Origin: Zobellella iuensis
GTDB lineage: Bacteria; Pseudomonadota; Gammaproteobacteria; Enterobacterales; Aeromonadaceae
Assembly (NCBI RefSeq): GCF_016746085.1
Contig: NZ_JAERTZ010000002.1
Span: forward strand, 62,001 to 126,000
Reading direction: 5' to 3'
DNA: 64,000 bases
Under the pieces are notes generated by a model. That model was not told the origin of the DNA. It saw only the letters and a list, made by a program, of their open reading frames with translations, and did not search any database. The translations under genes were made by a program, and so were the position numbers. Shown here piece by piece: positions 8,306 through 16,706 of the stretch (the stretch's first letter is position 1; each line of letters begins with the position of its first letter).

Positions 8306-9121
8306 TTAACCTGTTTGGCGTTCCTTCTCGCCCGCCAGCAGGAAGTCGACCATGCGCTCGCATACGGCGGCGAACATGTCCACCCCCAGCATGGTGCCGC
8401 AGCCCCGTGCACGTGCCAGCTCCACCAGCGGGCTGACGACGGGGGCGGTGATCACGTCGCCGACAAAGGTGGAGGCGCGCAATTCCTCGACTTCGATCGG
8501 GTAGGGATCTTCCGCTTTCATGCCGGTCGGGGTGGCATTGATTACCAGATCGTAGCCGGCGGGGCGGGGGCTGCCGGCCTTGACCTCGGCCAGATCCAGG
8601 CCGGCCAGGCGGGCGATCAGGGCATCCCGCCGCGCCCTGTCTTCATCATGGATGGCCAGGCTGGCAACCCCGGCTTCGAGCAGGGAGTGGGCTATGGCCG
8701 AACCGGCCCCGCCGGCGCCGACCACCAGTCCGTGCCTGCCGCCGACGGCGCAGCCCTTGTCCCGGAGGGCGCCGACATAGCCGACGCCGTCGACCATGTC
8801 ACCATACCAGCTGCCGTCTGCCCGGCGGCGCATGATGTTGACCGCGTTCAGGAAACGGGCGCGCGGCGTGGCGTCGGCGCAGAAGCGGTAGGCCGAAAAC
8901 TTGTGCGGCACAGTGACGATGATGCCGTCGATATTGCGCGCCAGGCCGGCACCCGCCATGAACGCCGGCAGATCATCCGGGGTGACATGCAGGGGAGCGA
9001 CCAGGGCGTTCAGGCCCTTGTCCTGCAACTGCCGGGTCACCCCCAGGGGGGATTTTACCTGGGCGATGGGGTCGCCGATGATCAGGTACAGCCGGGTTGA
9101 TCCATCCAGTTTTTCAATCAT
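8306..9121 (-). CDS. Shikimate dehydrogenase family protein (AroE-like, copy 2)
   Basis: The 271-residue protein has the AroE layout: IIGDPIAQVKSP near residue 14, IIVTVPHK with the catalytic lysine, a DMVDGVGY segment in place of NTDxxG, and the nucleotide loop GAGGAGSA. It would oxidise or reduce a hydroxyl on a shikimate- or quinate-like ring. The start is chosen from AAGGAGAA just upstream; the frame runs on further without another credible start. It is divergent from a flavoenzyme gene across a short AT-rich spacer, so the pair is probably co-regulated. It is clearly distinct from copy 1 at 950, and replacement of NTD by VDG suggests a different substrate. Confidence 0.85.
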   Translation of the reverse strand: MIEKLDGSTRLYLIIGDPIAQVKSPLGVTRQLQDKGLNALVAPLHVTPDDLPAFMAGAGLARNIDGIIVTVPHKFSAYRFCADATPRARFLNAVNIMRRRADGSWYGDMVDGVGYVGALRDKGCAVGGRHGLVVGAGGAGSAIAHSLLEAGVASLAIHDEDRARRDALIARLAGLDLAEVKAGSPRPAGYDLVINATPTGMKAEDPYPIEVEELRASTFVGDVITAPVVSPLVELARARGCGTMLGVDMFAAVCERMVDFLLAGEKERQTG

Positions 9122-9225
9122 TTTCCATTCTCCTTGAACAAGCCGACCCGGGCACAGCGACCGAGCGGTCCCATGGTGATGGCTCACACTATCGGGCAAT
9201 AAAAATATAACCACAATCAATTTTT

Positions 9226-9236
9226 GAACCAAGTTC
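9226..9236. promoter_or_regulatory. Candidate IclR-family operator 1
   Basis: GAACCAAGTTC is a perfect GAAC-N3-GTTC palindrome in an AT-rich divergent promoter region between the second aroE and the first flavoenzyme gene. It is followed by TATTT, as is the similar motif upstream of the iclR gene. Assignment to the IclR protein is inference. Confidence 0.45.
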
Positions 9237-9306
9237 TATTTATTTATTTTGTTCAATTGTGTAGCTTTGTTGGTGTTAACTGATGCCAATGAGCAAGGAG
9301 CCTTTC

Positions 9307-11055
9307 ATGTCAGCCATGCACCATGCCAGCGCCCGGCGCCCGGAGCCCGTCAACGACTGCGATCTGCTGGTGGTGGGATCCGGCGCCGGCGGCTTGTCCT
9401 GTGCCGTGACCGCCGCCCATCTCGGTCTCGAGGTGGTGGTGGTGGAGAAAGAGCCGGTACTGGGAGGTACCTCCGCCTGGTCCGGCGGCTGGTTGTGGAT
9501 ACCGCGCAACCCGCTGGCGCGCGCCGCCGGTATCGAGGAAAGCCCGCAGGCCGCGCGCCGCTATCTGCAGGAAGAACTGCAGGAAGGTTTCGATCCGGCA
9601 CGGGTCGATATGTTCCTGCAACAGGGGCCGGAAATGGTGGAGTTTTTCCGCCGCCATACCGCGGTGGATTTTATCGACGGCAACAAGATCCCCGATTTTC
9701 ACGGCCGCAACCCCCATGCCGCCGGCGGGGGCCGATCCGTCTGTGCCGCGCCCTTCGATGGCCGCGAGCTGGGGGCGGATATCGCTCTGCTGCGGCCGCC
9801 GCTGGACCTGATCTCGTTGTGGGGGATGGGCATAGCGGGAGGCGCCGATCTGGGCCATTTCATGAATGTCACCCGCTCGGCCGCGTCGCTATGGCATGTG
9901 ACCCGGCGAGTGGGTCGGCACTGGTGGGATCTGCTGCGCCATGGCCGGGGCATGCAGCTGGTCAACGGCAACGCGCTGGTGGCCCGCTTGCTGAAATCGG
10001 CGCTGGAGCGGCAGGTGCGGTTGTACCCGGACTGTCCGGTGCAGCGGCTGCTGACGGATGAAGGCCGGATAGTGGGGGCCCGGGTGAAGACCGTCGACGG
10101 CGAGCGGGAAATCCGGGCCCGTCGCGGGGTGGTGCTGGCGGCGGGGGGCTTTCCCCACGATCCCGAGCGACAGCGGCAGCTGTTTGCCCATGTGGCCGGC
10201 GGCGATCGGCATTATTCGGCGGCTCCGCCGAGCAATACCGGCGACGGCCTGCGCCTGGGCGAAGCGGCGGGGGGGCGTATCGGTGCCTGTGCCCATGCCA
10301 GCGGCGCCTGGGCGCCGGTGTCCCGGGTCAGGCGCAAGGACGGCAGTGTGGGTGCCTTTCCCCATCTGGCCGAGCGGGCCAAACCCGGCATCATCGGGGT
10401 GTTGCGCGACGGCCGGCGGTTCGCCAACGAGGCGGACTCCTATCACGACCTGATGTCCGCCCTGCTGGCCGCGGTGCCGCCCGGCGAGCCGGTGGAGGCC
10501 TGGCTGATCTGCGATCACCGCTTTCAGCGGCGCTATGGCCTGGGCTTTTCCCGTCCGGCGCCGGTGCCCCTGTTTCCCTATCTCGGCTCCGGCTACCTCA
10601 AGCGGGGCGCGACGCCGGCCGAGCTGGCCCGGGAATGCGGTATCGACGCCGGGGGGCTGGCCGCCACCCTGGAGCAATATAACCGCCATGCCCGGGAGGG
10701 GCTGGATCCGGCCTTTGGCCGGGGCGAGGTGGCCTACAACCGCGTTAATGGTGACGCCCGCCAGCAGCCGAATCCCTGTGTGGCGCCGATCGAAGAAGGG
10801 CCTTTCTACGGGGTGAAAATCGTGGCCGGCAGCCTGGGCACCTTTGCCGGGCTGGCGACCGACGAGTTTGCCCGGGTGCTGGACGAAGGGGGAACGCCCC
10901 TGCCCGGCCTCTATGCAGTGGGCAACGACATGGCGAGCATCATGGCCGGCCGTTACCCCAGCGGCGGCATTACCCTGGGCCCGGCCATGACCTTCGGTTA
11001 TGTGGCGGCCCATGACGCCGCCGGGGTCGAACTGGGCAAGCTGGTCGACGGCTAG
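9307..11055 (+). CDS. FAD-dependent oxidoreductase, 3-ketosteroid dehydrogenase-like (copy 1)
   Basis: The 582-residue flavoprotein has an N-terminal dinucleotide loop GSGAGG (24-29), the GGTSAWSGGWLWIP segment that follows the FAD-binding strand in succinate dehydrogenase/fumarate reductase-type flavoproteins, and a C-terminal YAVGNDMASIMAGRYPSGG...TLGPAMTFGY. This combination is typical of delta1-ketosteroid dehydrogenases, which introduce a double bond next to a ring ketone. No steroid genes are nearby, so a smaller cyclic ketone acid is more likely. The ATG was chosen because AAGGAG sits 6 nt upstream; an earlier in-frame ATG at 9283 lacks this. A second paralogue is at 13040. Confidence 0.85.
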   Translation: MSAMHHASARRPEPVNDCDLLVVGSGAGGLSCAVTAAHLGLEVVVVEKEPVLGGTSAWSGGWLWIPRNPLARAAGIEESPQAARRYLQEELQEGFDPARVDMFLQQGPEMVEFFRRHTAVDFIDGNKIPDFHGRNPHAAGGGRSVCAAPFDGRELGADIALLRPPLDLISLWGMGIAGGADLGHFMNVTRSAASLWHVTRRVGRHWWDLLRHGRGMQLVNGNALVARLLKSALERQVRLYPDCPVQRLLTDEGRIVGARVKTVDGEREIRARRGVVLAAGGFPHDPERQRQLFAHVAGGDRHYSAAPPSNTGDGLRLGEAAGGRIGACAHASGAWAPVSRVRRKDGSVGAFPHLAERAKPGIIGVLRDGRRFANEADSYHDLMSALLAAVPPGEPVEAWLICDHRFQRRYGLGFSRPAPVPLFPYLGSGYLKRGATPAELARECGIDAGGLAATLEQYNRHAREGLDPAFGRGEVAYNRVNGDARQQPNPCVAPIEEGPFYGVKIVAGSLGTFAGLATDEFARVLDEGGTPLPGLYAVGNDMASIMAGRYPSGGITLGPAMTFGYVAAHDAAGVELGKLVDG

Positions 11056-11140
11056 CGCGATTTTCTTGAGGCCGTCGCCGGGATCCGGCCGGCGGCCCGG
11101 TCAGGGACATTTTTTATTTCACCAGGCAAGGAGCAGAAAG

Positions 11141-11941
11141 ATGCAAGAGATGAGAGTACTGATCACCGGGGCCAGCAAGGGCATAGGCGCGGGCATCGCC
11201 CGCAAGCTGGCGGCGGCGGCCAAAAGCCGCGGCCGGCGGGCCAGGCTGGCGCTGGGCGCCAGCCGCATGGGGCCGGAGCTGGAGCAGCTGCTGCAGGAGC
11301 TCGAGGCCGAGGGGGCCGACGCCCGTCCGGTGTTGGGGGATCTGAGCCAGGCCGATACCCCGGCCAGGCTGGTGGCCGAGGCGCTGGCCTGGTGCGGCGG
11401 GCTCGACGGTGTGGTGGCCAATGCCGGCATCAATGCCGGCGGCAAGCCGCTCGCTGAACTGGAGCAGGACAACTGGGACCAATTGTTCGCGGTGAATGTG
11501 CGCGCCAACTGGCTGCTGGCCAGGGCGGCCTATCCGGCGCTGGCCGACAGCCGGGGCAGCCTGGTGGCCGTTGCCTCCATGGCCGGGATGCATCCCCATC
11601 CGGGCAGCGGGGCCTACTCCTCGACCAAGGCGGCGCTGATCATGCTGTGCCGGCAGCTGGCACTGGAATGGGCGGGACAGGGGGTGCGGGTGAACAGCAT
11701 CTCCCCAGGCATGGTGCATACCAGCCTGACGGCCAGGATCTACGAGAACACCGAGCTGACCGAGCGGCGCAAGCAACTGGTGCCCCTGCACCGTATCGGC
11801 ATGCCCGAGGATATCGGCGGCCTGGCGGCCTTTCTGCTGAGCGAGGAGGCGAGTTATCTCACCGGCCAGAACCTGTGCGTGGACGGTGGCTTCACCGATT
11901 CGGTGATGGGCTTTATTCCCGGCCTGTCGCCGGCGAAATAA
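11141..11941 (+). CDS. Short-chain dehydrogenase/reductase
   Basis: The 266-residue protein is a classical SDR: TGASKGIGAGIA near residue 9, VVANAGI, a catalytic serine region VAVASMAG, YSSTK with the Tyr-x-x-x-Lys pair, and SPGMVHTSLT. It ends with LCVDGGFTDS followed by a hydrophobic tail. AAGGAG precedes the ATG. It follows the first flavoenzyme by 85 nt in the same direction. The plausible job is to oxidise a ring hydroxyl to the ketone on which the flavoenzymes would then act; the substrate is not determinable from sequence. Confidence 0.88.
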   Translation: MQEMRVLITGASKGIGAGIARKLAAAAKSRGRRARLALGASRMGPELEQLLQELEAEGADARPVLGDLSQADTPARLVAEALAWCGGLDGVVANAGINAGGKPLAELEQDNWDQLFAVNVRANWLLARAAYPALADSRGSLVAVASMAGMHPHPGSGAYSSTKAALIMLCRQLALEWAGQGVRVNSISPGMVHTSLTARIYENTELTERRKQLVPLHRIGMPEDIGGLAAFLLSEEASYLTGQNLCVDGGFTDSVMGFIPGLSPAK

Positions 11942-11982
11942 GGCCGGTTTTTTCGGCCCTGGCCGAGGCCCTATCAACCAGC

Positions 11983-12008
11983 AGAGGCCGGCTTGCGCCG
12001 GCCTCTTG
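11983..12008. terminator. Bidirectional hairpin between convergent genes
   Basis: Perfect 10-bp arms AGAGGCCGGC and GCCGGCCTCT with loop TTGC lie between the convergent SDR and isomerase genes. The T run is short, so termination strength is uncertain. Confidence 0.65.
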
Positions 12009-12012
12009 TCGT

Positions 12013-12834
12013 TCAGGTGCGGGGCAGTTGCCGACAGACCGCCTGGGCCGCCAGCAATGCCTGCCGGGCCCACTCATGGTCGCCCAGCGCCGGCGCCCGC
12101 AGATGGTGCGGTATCTCCACGCTGATCGGCAGACTGCGGGGCAGCCGGCCGAAGATCCCCGGCAGATCCAGTCCGCCCTCGCCGGGCAGCAGTCGCCGGC
12201 AGCGGGCGTCGAAAATCAGTGCCTCCTCCGTGTCCGGGATCCCGGCCGGGGCATCGCAGATCTGGGCATAGTGCAGCAGCTGTTCCGGGATCTGGGCCAG
12301 CTGTTCCAGCCGGCTGTCCGAGCGGCCGAAGTGGATGGCGTCCACCAGGATGCCGGCGTTCTCCGGCGTGCCGGCGAGGTGCAGGATCCGCAGTGCGCTG
12401 TCCAGATCCGGCACCAGGGTCCAGGGCATGAACTCCAGATCCGCCGTCAGCCCGAAGGGGCGCGCCGCCTCGCACAGGGCGGCCAGGTTGTCGCCTTGGC
12501 GCTGCTCGTCCGGGTCGTTGCCGGCCACCAGCATGGCCCTGGCGCCCAGCTCGGCTCCGGCCTCGAAAAACGCCAGGTGGTCCTGGGCCCGGAAGTCCGG
12601 GCTTAGCCGGAGGATCTCCAGATCGAAGACACCGACGCCGGTCTCCCGGCTGCGGCGGATGGTTTCCCGCAGCATGGCGCGGTCGTGCATCAGCGCATAG
12701 GCCTCGCCGTCCGGGGTGGCCGGCAGCATGCGGACACCGGCGTACTGGTAGCCGGTGTCCGCCGCCAGGCTGATCAGTTCCGGCGGTGTCAGGTGAAGGG
12801 CCGTCAGATGGGCCAGGGAAAAAGGGGGCTGCAT
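12013..12834 (-). CDS. Sugar phosphate isomerase/epimerase-type TIM-barrel protein
   Basis: The 273-residue protein belongs to the xylose-isomerase-like TIM-barrel superfamily (AP endonuclease 2 fold), with acidic metal ligands in GVFDLEILRL, TADLEFMPWT, GILVDAIHFGRS, and SVEIPHH near the C-terminus. Members isomerise, epimerise or dehydrate cyclic and sugar-like substrates; the QuiC dehydratase domain and inosose isomerases share this fold. It is divergent from the second flavoenzyme across an AT-rich spacer that carries the candidate IclR motif. A dehydratase or isomerase acting on a hydroxylated ring acid would fit, but that is inference. Confidence 0.82.
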   Translation of the reverse strand: MQPPFSLAHLTALHLTPPELISLAADTGYQYAGVRMLPATPDGEAYALMHDRAMLRETIRRSRETGVGVFDLEILRLSPDFRAQDHLAFFEAGAELGARAMLVAGNDPDEQRQGDNLAALCEAARPFGLTADLEFMPWTLVPDLDSALRILHLAGTPENAGILVDAIHFGRSDSRLEQLAQIPEQLLHYAQICDAPAGIPDTEEALIFDARCRRLLPGEGGLDLPGIFGRLPRSLPISVEIPHHLRAPALGDHEWARQALLAAQAVCRQLPRT

Positions 12835-12943
12835 GATTGATCTCCATGGGTGATCCGGATCCCGACCCGAAAGCAGAGGGACAGGGCGTCGGTGTGAATT
12901 ACGAAATGAACAATATTTTAAAAATTAATTAACTTCAATAGTT

Positions 12944-12954
12944 GAATTTAGTTC
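12944..12954. promoter_or_regulatory. Candidate IclR-family operator 2
   Basis: GAATTTAGTTC differs by one base from GAAC-N3-GTTC and is followed by CAG. It lies in the AT-rich spacer between the divergent isomerase and second flavoenzyme genes, the position expected for a shared control site. Confidence 0.38.
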
Positions 12955-13039
12955 CAGTTTTAATATGATGACGGTCATCGCTTGCCGCTCGGGCCCGGAT
13001 GGGGGCTAACGGCAGACAACCCTCTTGACGGAGCCGGAT

Positions 13040-14758
13040 ATGACCATGGAACTCAAGCAAATCGCCGATGGCGAGGTCTACGATGTGGTGGTGGTGGGGG
13101 CCGGCGGTGCCGGCATGTCGGCGGCGCTCTTCGCCGCCATTGCAGGCGCCCGGGTGATGCTGGTGGAAAAAACCGAATACGTGGGCGGCACCACCGCCTA
13201 CTCGGCGGGGACCACCTGGATCCCGGACAACCCGGTCGGCAACCGCATCGCCCCGGACAGCCGGGAGCGGGCCAAGACCTTTCTCGATCTGGCGGTCGGC
13301 GAGCGCTCGCCGGCGGCCATGCGCCAGGCCTTTATCGACCACGGCGGCGAGGCCGTGGCCCATATCGAACGCCACTCCCATGTCAAATATCAGCCGCGTG
13401 CCTTCCATCCGGACTACCTGTCCGAGCTGGAGGGCTCGACCCTCTGTGGCCGGGCCATAGAGCCGCAACCCTTCGATGGCCGCAAGCTGGGCCGACATTT
13501 TTCGCTGATCCGCCCGCCTATCCCGGAATTCACCGTGCTCGGCGGCATGATGGTGGACAGGGACGATGTGGGCGCCTTGCTGACCATGGGCAAGTCCTGG
13601 AAATCCTTCAGGCGCAGCCTGGGCATCATCGCCCGGCACGGCCTGGACCGCCTGCGTTATCGGCGGGGCACCCGGTTGGTGATGGGCAACGCCCTGGTGG
13701 CCCGGCAGCTCTATTCCCTGCTCGAACGCAAGGTCGATATCTGCCTCAATACCCGGCTGGAGCAGTTGCAGCAGGATGAGGGAGGCATCAAGGGCCTGAC
13801 CCTGAGCCAGGGCCAGATTCGGCGCCGGATAGTGGTGCGGGGCGGGGTGATCATGGCCAGCGGCGGCTTCAACCGCCATCCGCAACGGCGCCAGGAACTG
13901 TTGCCCGGCATAGAACAGGGCTGGTGTCCGGCGGCCCCCGGCCACACCGGCGAGGCCCAGGAACTGGCCCTGGCGGCGGGCGGCCACTTCGGCCAGGGCG
14001 CGCTGAGCCATGCCTTCTGGGCACCGGTGTCGGTGCGCCAGCGCAAGGATGGCAGCCGGGCGGTGTTCCCGCATTTTCTGATGGACAGGGGCAAGCCCGG
14101 CATGATCACCGTCGATCAGCAGGGGCGGCGCTTCGTCAACGAGTCCACCTCCTACCATCTGTTCGGTATCGGTATGCAGCAGGCCCACCGGCAGGCGCCG
14201 GCCATTCCGGCCTATCTGATCACCGATGCCGCCGGCCTCAAGCGCTACGGCCTGGGCATGGTGCGTCCGGGCGGCAAGGGGCTGGCCCCCTTCCTGGCGG
14301 AAGGCTATCTGCTGCAGGGCGACAGCCTGCCGGAGCTGGCCCGCCAGCTGCAGCTGGACCCGGCCGTGCTCGCCGGCACCGTCGGCCGATTCAACGAGGC
14401 GGCCCGGAAAGGGGTGGATCCGGATTTCCGGCGCGGCAGCACCGATTACCAGCGCGCCAACGGCGACGCCGGCCAGCCGGGCATCAACCCCTGCCTGGGG
14501 GCCCTGGAACAGGCGCCCTTTTATGCGGTGCGGCTCTATCCCGGCGACATCGGCGCCGCCACCGGCCTGGAGACCGACGTACATGCCCGGGTGCTCGACG
14601 ATAGCCTGCAACCCATCGCCGGCCTCTATGCCTGCGGCAACGACATGCAGTCGATCATGGGCGGCACCTATCCGGGGCCGGGCATCACCCTGGGACCCGG
14701 ACTGACCTTTGCCTACCTGGCGGCCAAGCATGCGGTGGCCCGGGCCGGCGTGGCCTGA
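13040..14758 (+). CDS. FAD-dependent oxidoreductase, 3-ketosteroid dehydrogenase-like (copy 2)
   Basis: The 572-residue flavoprotein has GAGGAG at 20-25, VEKTEYVGGTTAYSAGTTWIP, and a C-terminal YACGNDMQSIMGGTYPGPGITLGPGLTFAY, the same architecture as the flavoenzyme at 9307. The YPGPG element corresponds to the catalytic-tyrosine region of ketosteroid dehydrogenases. The ATG is chosen because GGAG lies 6 nt upstream; an in-frame TTG is found 15 nt earlier. Two different desaturases in one locus would fit consecutive desaturations of one ring, as in aromatisation of 4-oxocyclohexanecarboxylate. That role is inference. Confidence 0.85.
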   Translation: MTMELKQIADGEVYDVVVVGAGGAGMSAALFAAIAGARVMLVEKTEYVGGTTAYSAGTTWIPDNPVGNRIAPDSRERAKTFLDLAVGERSPAAMRQAFIDHGGEAVAHIERHSHVKYQPRAFHPDYLSELEGSTLCGRAIEPQPFDGRKLGRHFSLIRPPIPEFTVLGGMMVDRDDVGALLTMGKSWKSFRRSLGIIARHGLDRLRYRRGTRLVMGNALVARQLYSLLERKVDICLNTRLEQLQQDEGGIKGLTLSQGQIRRRIVVRGGVIMASGGFNRHPQRRQELLPGIEQGWCPAAPGHTGEAQELALAAGGHFGQGALSHAFWAPVSVRQRKDGSRAVFPHFLMDRGKPGMITVDQQGRRFVNESTSYHLFGIGMQQAHRQAPAIPAYLITDAAGLKRYGLGMVRPGGKGLAPFLAEGYLLQGDSLPELARQLQLDPAVLAGTVGRFNEAARKGVDPDFRRGSTDYQRANGDAGQPGINPCLGALEQAPFYAVRLYPGDIGAATGLETDVHARVLDDSLQPIAGLYACGNDMQSIMGGTYPGPGITLGPGLTFAYLAAKHAVARAGVA

Positions 14759-14795
14759 CAACCCCTTTTTAACCGACCAAGCGAGGAAGACAATC

Positions 14796-15410
14796 ATGAG
14801 CAGATTACACGATGTGGTCACCCTGACCATCGAGATGGGCAGCATGAATGCGGTGTTCGACGGCATCCAGACCCACGCCGATACCGAGCACGCCACCCTG
14901 CTGGGCTGCTGGTATTCCGATATCGGTGCGCTCAACAAGGTGATGGTGCTGCGCCGGTACGATTCGGAAGCGGCGCTGATCACCGAGCGCCAGCAATTGC
15001 TGCTGGGCGGCAATCCGTTCGGCTGCGGCAAGCATGTGACCGATATCCAGATCGATACCTATGCGCTCTTTCCCTTCCTGCCGGCCATCGCGCCGGGGAA
15101 GCGAGGCAACGTTTACGAGATGCGGGTCTACGGCATCAAGCAGGGCTGCCTGCAGAAGGTGATCGACGCCTGGCAGCAGGCGTTGCCGGAACGGGAGGCG
15201 CGTTCCCCCCTGTTGGGCGCCATGTACGCCCTCGACGGCCAGGTATCCCGTTTCCTCAATATCTGGCCCTACGAGAGTCTGAACGAGCGCTCCCGCCTGC
15301 GTGCCCTGGCGGTCAGCGACGGCGTCTGGCCGCCCAAGGGCGGTCCGGCCCTGCTCACCACCCTGGAATCCAGCATCTACCTGCCGGCGCCCTTCTCGCC
15401 GTTGTGCTGA
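14796..15410 (+). CDS. NIPSNAP family protein
   Basis: The 204-residue protein has the NIPSNAP/dimeric ferredoxin-like pattern: NVYEMRVYGIKQGCLQKVIDAW in the second half and a C-terminal PPKGGPALLTTLESSIYLPAPFSPL. The N-terminal half looks like a degenerate repeat of the same fold. Bacterial NIPSNAP genes often sit beside flavoenzymes and SDRs in degradation loci; their biochemical role is unknown. GAGGAAG precedes the start, 37 nt after the second flavoenzyme, and it is followed 50 nt later by a Gfo/Idh gene, so all three are probably co-transcribed. Confidence 0.8.
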   Translation: MSRLHDVVTLTIEMGSMNAVFDGIQTHADTEHATLLGCWYSDIGALNKVMVLRRYDSEAALITERQQLLLGGNPFGCGKHVTDIQIDTYALFPFLPAIAPGKRGNVYEMRVYGIKQGCLQKVIDAWQQALPEREARSPLLGAMYALDGQVSRFLNIWPYESLNERSRLRALAVSDGVWPPKGGPALLTTLESSIYLPAPFSPLC

Positions 15411-15460
15411 GGGGACGAGCCCGGCTCGGCTGATTTTGACGACGTTGGAGGAGTGCATCG

Positions 15461-16513
15461 ATGAGCACATTACGGATAGGGGTGATCGGCGGCGGTGTGA
15501 TGGGCATCCAGCACCTGGAGTTCATCGCCGGAGAGCCGGCGCTAACCCTGGCGGGCCTGGCGGATCCCTCTCCCGCCGCCGGCCGGGTGGCCGAACGTTT
15601 CAACACCCAGTACTACGCCGAGCCACAAGCGCTGCTGGCCCGGGGCCGGCCGGATGCGGTGGTGGTGGCGACCCCGAACCAGCTGCATTTCGACCATGCC
15701 ATGCTGGCGGTGGCGGCGGGCATACCGGTGCTGGTGGAAAAGCCGGTCACCACGGACCTGGCCTCGGCGCTGCGGCTGGCGGAGGCCGCGGAGCGGGGCG
15801 GAGTGCCGGTGCTGGTAGGCCATCACCGTCGTCACAATCCGCGCATCGCCGCGGTGCGGGACTGCCTGCGGCGGGGGGAGCTCGGCGAGCTGGTGGCGGT
15901 GAACGGCCTTTGCCTGCTGCACAAGCCGGACAGCTACTACGAGGTGCCCTGGCGGCGCGAGGCGGGGGCCGGCCCGGTGCTGGTCAACCTGGTGCACGAG
16001 ATCGACCTGCTGCGCCACCTGTGCGGCGACATCGTCGAGGTGCAGGGGCTGGGCTCCCGTGAACGGCGCGGCTTTGCCAATGAAGATACCGCCGCCATCG
16101 GCCTGCGTTTTGCCAACGGGGCCCTGGGCTCCTTCGTGGTGTCGGACACCGCCGCCTGCCCCTGGAGCTGGGAACTGAGCTCGGGCGAAAGCCGGCAGTT
16201 TCCGCAGCACAACGCCAGCAGCTGTTTTATCTCCGGTACCCGCGGCGCCCTGTCCATCCCCGATCTGACGCTGTGGCAGTACCGGAACCCGGAGCTGGAG
16301 CCCGGCTGGGCCTCCCCCATGGACGGACGCCGGCTGGCGTTCTCGGTGGACGGCGCCTATCGCCGGCAGCTGGCGCATTTTTGTGCCCTGATCCGCGGGG
16401 AGGAAACCGAGCCGCTGGTGAGCGTGCGGGATGCGGCCGGCACCCTGGCGGTGTGCAATGCCATTCGCCAGGCGCTGGCCAGCGGCCGGCCGGAGCGGGT
16501 GGAACTGACCTGA
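15461..16513 (+). CDS. Gfo/Idh/MocA family NAD(P)-dependent oxidoreductase
   Basis: The 350-residue protein has an N-terminal Rossmann loop GVIGGGVMG, the family motif EKPVTT and the substrate-domain segment NLVHEIDLLRHLCGDI with the family histidine and aspartate. Such enzymes oxidise hydroxyls of sugars, inositols and other cyclic polyols. GTTGGAGGAG gives a strong ribosome site. It closes the run from the second flavoenzyme and precedes the second TTT transporter. Within this locus it could be another ring-hydroxyl dehydrogenase. Confidence 0.87.
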   Translation: MSTLRIGVIGGGVMGIQHLEFIAGEPALTLAGLADPSPAAGRVAERFNTQYYAEPQALLARGRPDAVVVATPNQLHFDHAMLAVAAGIPVLVEKPVTTDLASALRLAEAAERGGVPVLVGHHRRHNPRIAAVRDCLRRGELGELVAVNGLCLLHKPDSYYEVPWRREAGAGPVLVNLVHEIDLLRHLCGDIVEVQGLGSRERRGFANEDTAAIGLRFANGALGSFVVSDTAACPWSWELSSGESRQFPQHNASSCFISGTRGALSIPDLTLWQYRNPELEPGWASPMDGRRLAFSVDGAYRRQLAHFCALIRGEETEPLVSVRDAAGTLAVCNAIRQALASGRPERVELT

Positions 16514-16706
16514 AGGGTCGCCGCCGGAAGGGGATGAATGAATACGGGTGCCGGCCGCTTTGTCAAAAACGTCGGGTTGCTTGTGGGTTCTGTCCCTTCT
16601 TTCGATAGTGTGACCGGATTTATTATTCGATTGTGAAGTTATTGTTAACCAAAGGACAAGGTCGGCGCACCGCACCGGCTTGTGCCATGCCAAAAGGAAC
16701 AAGCGC

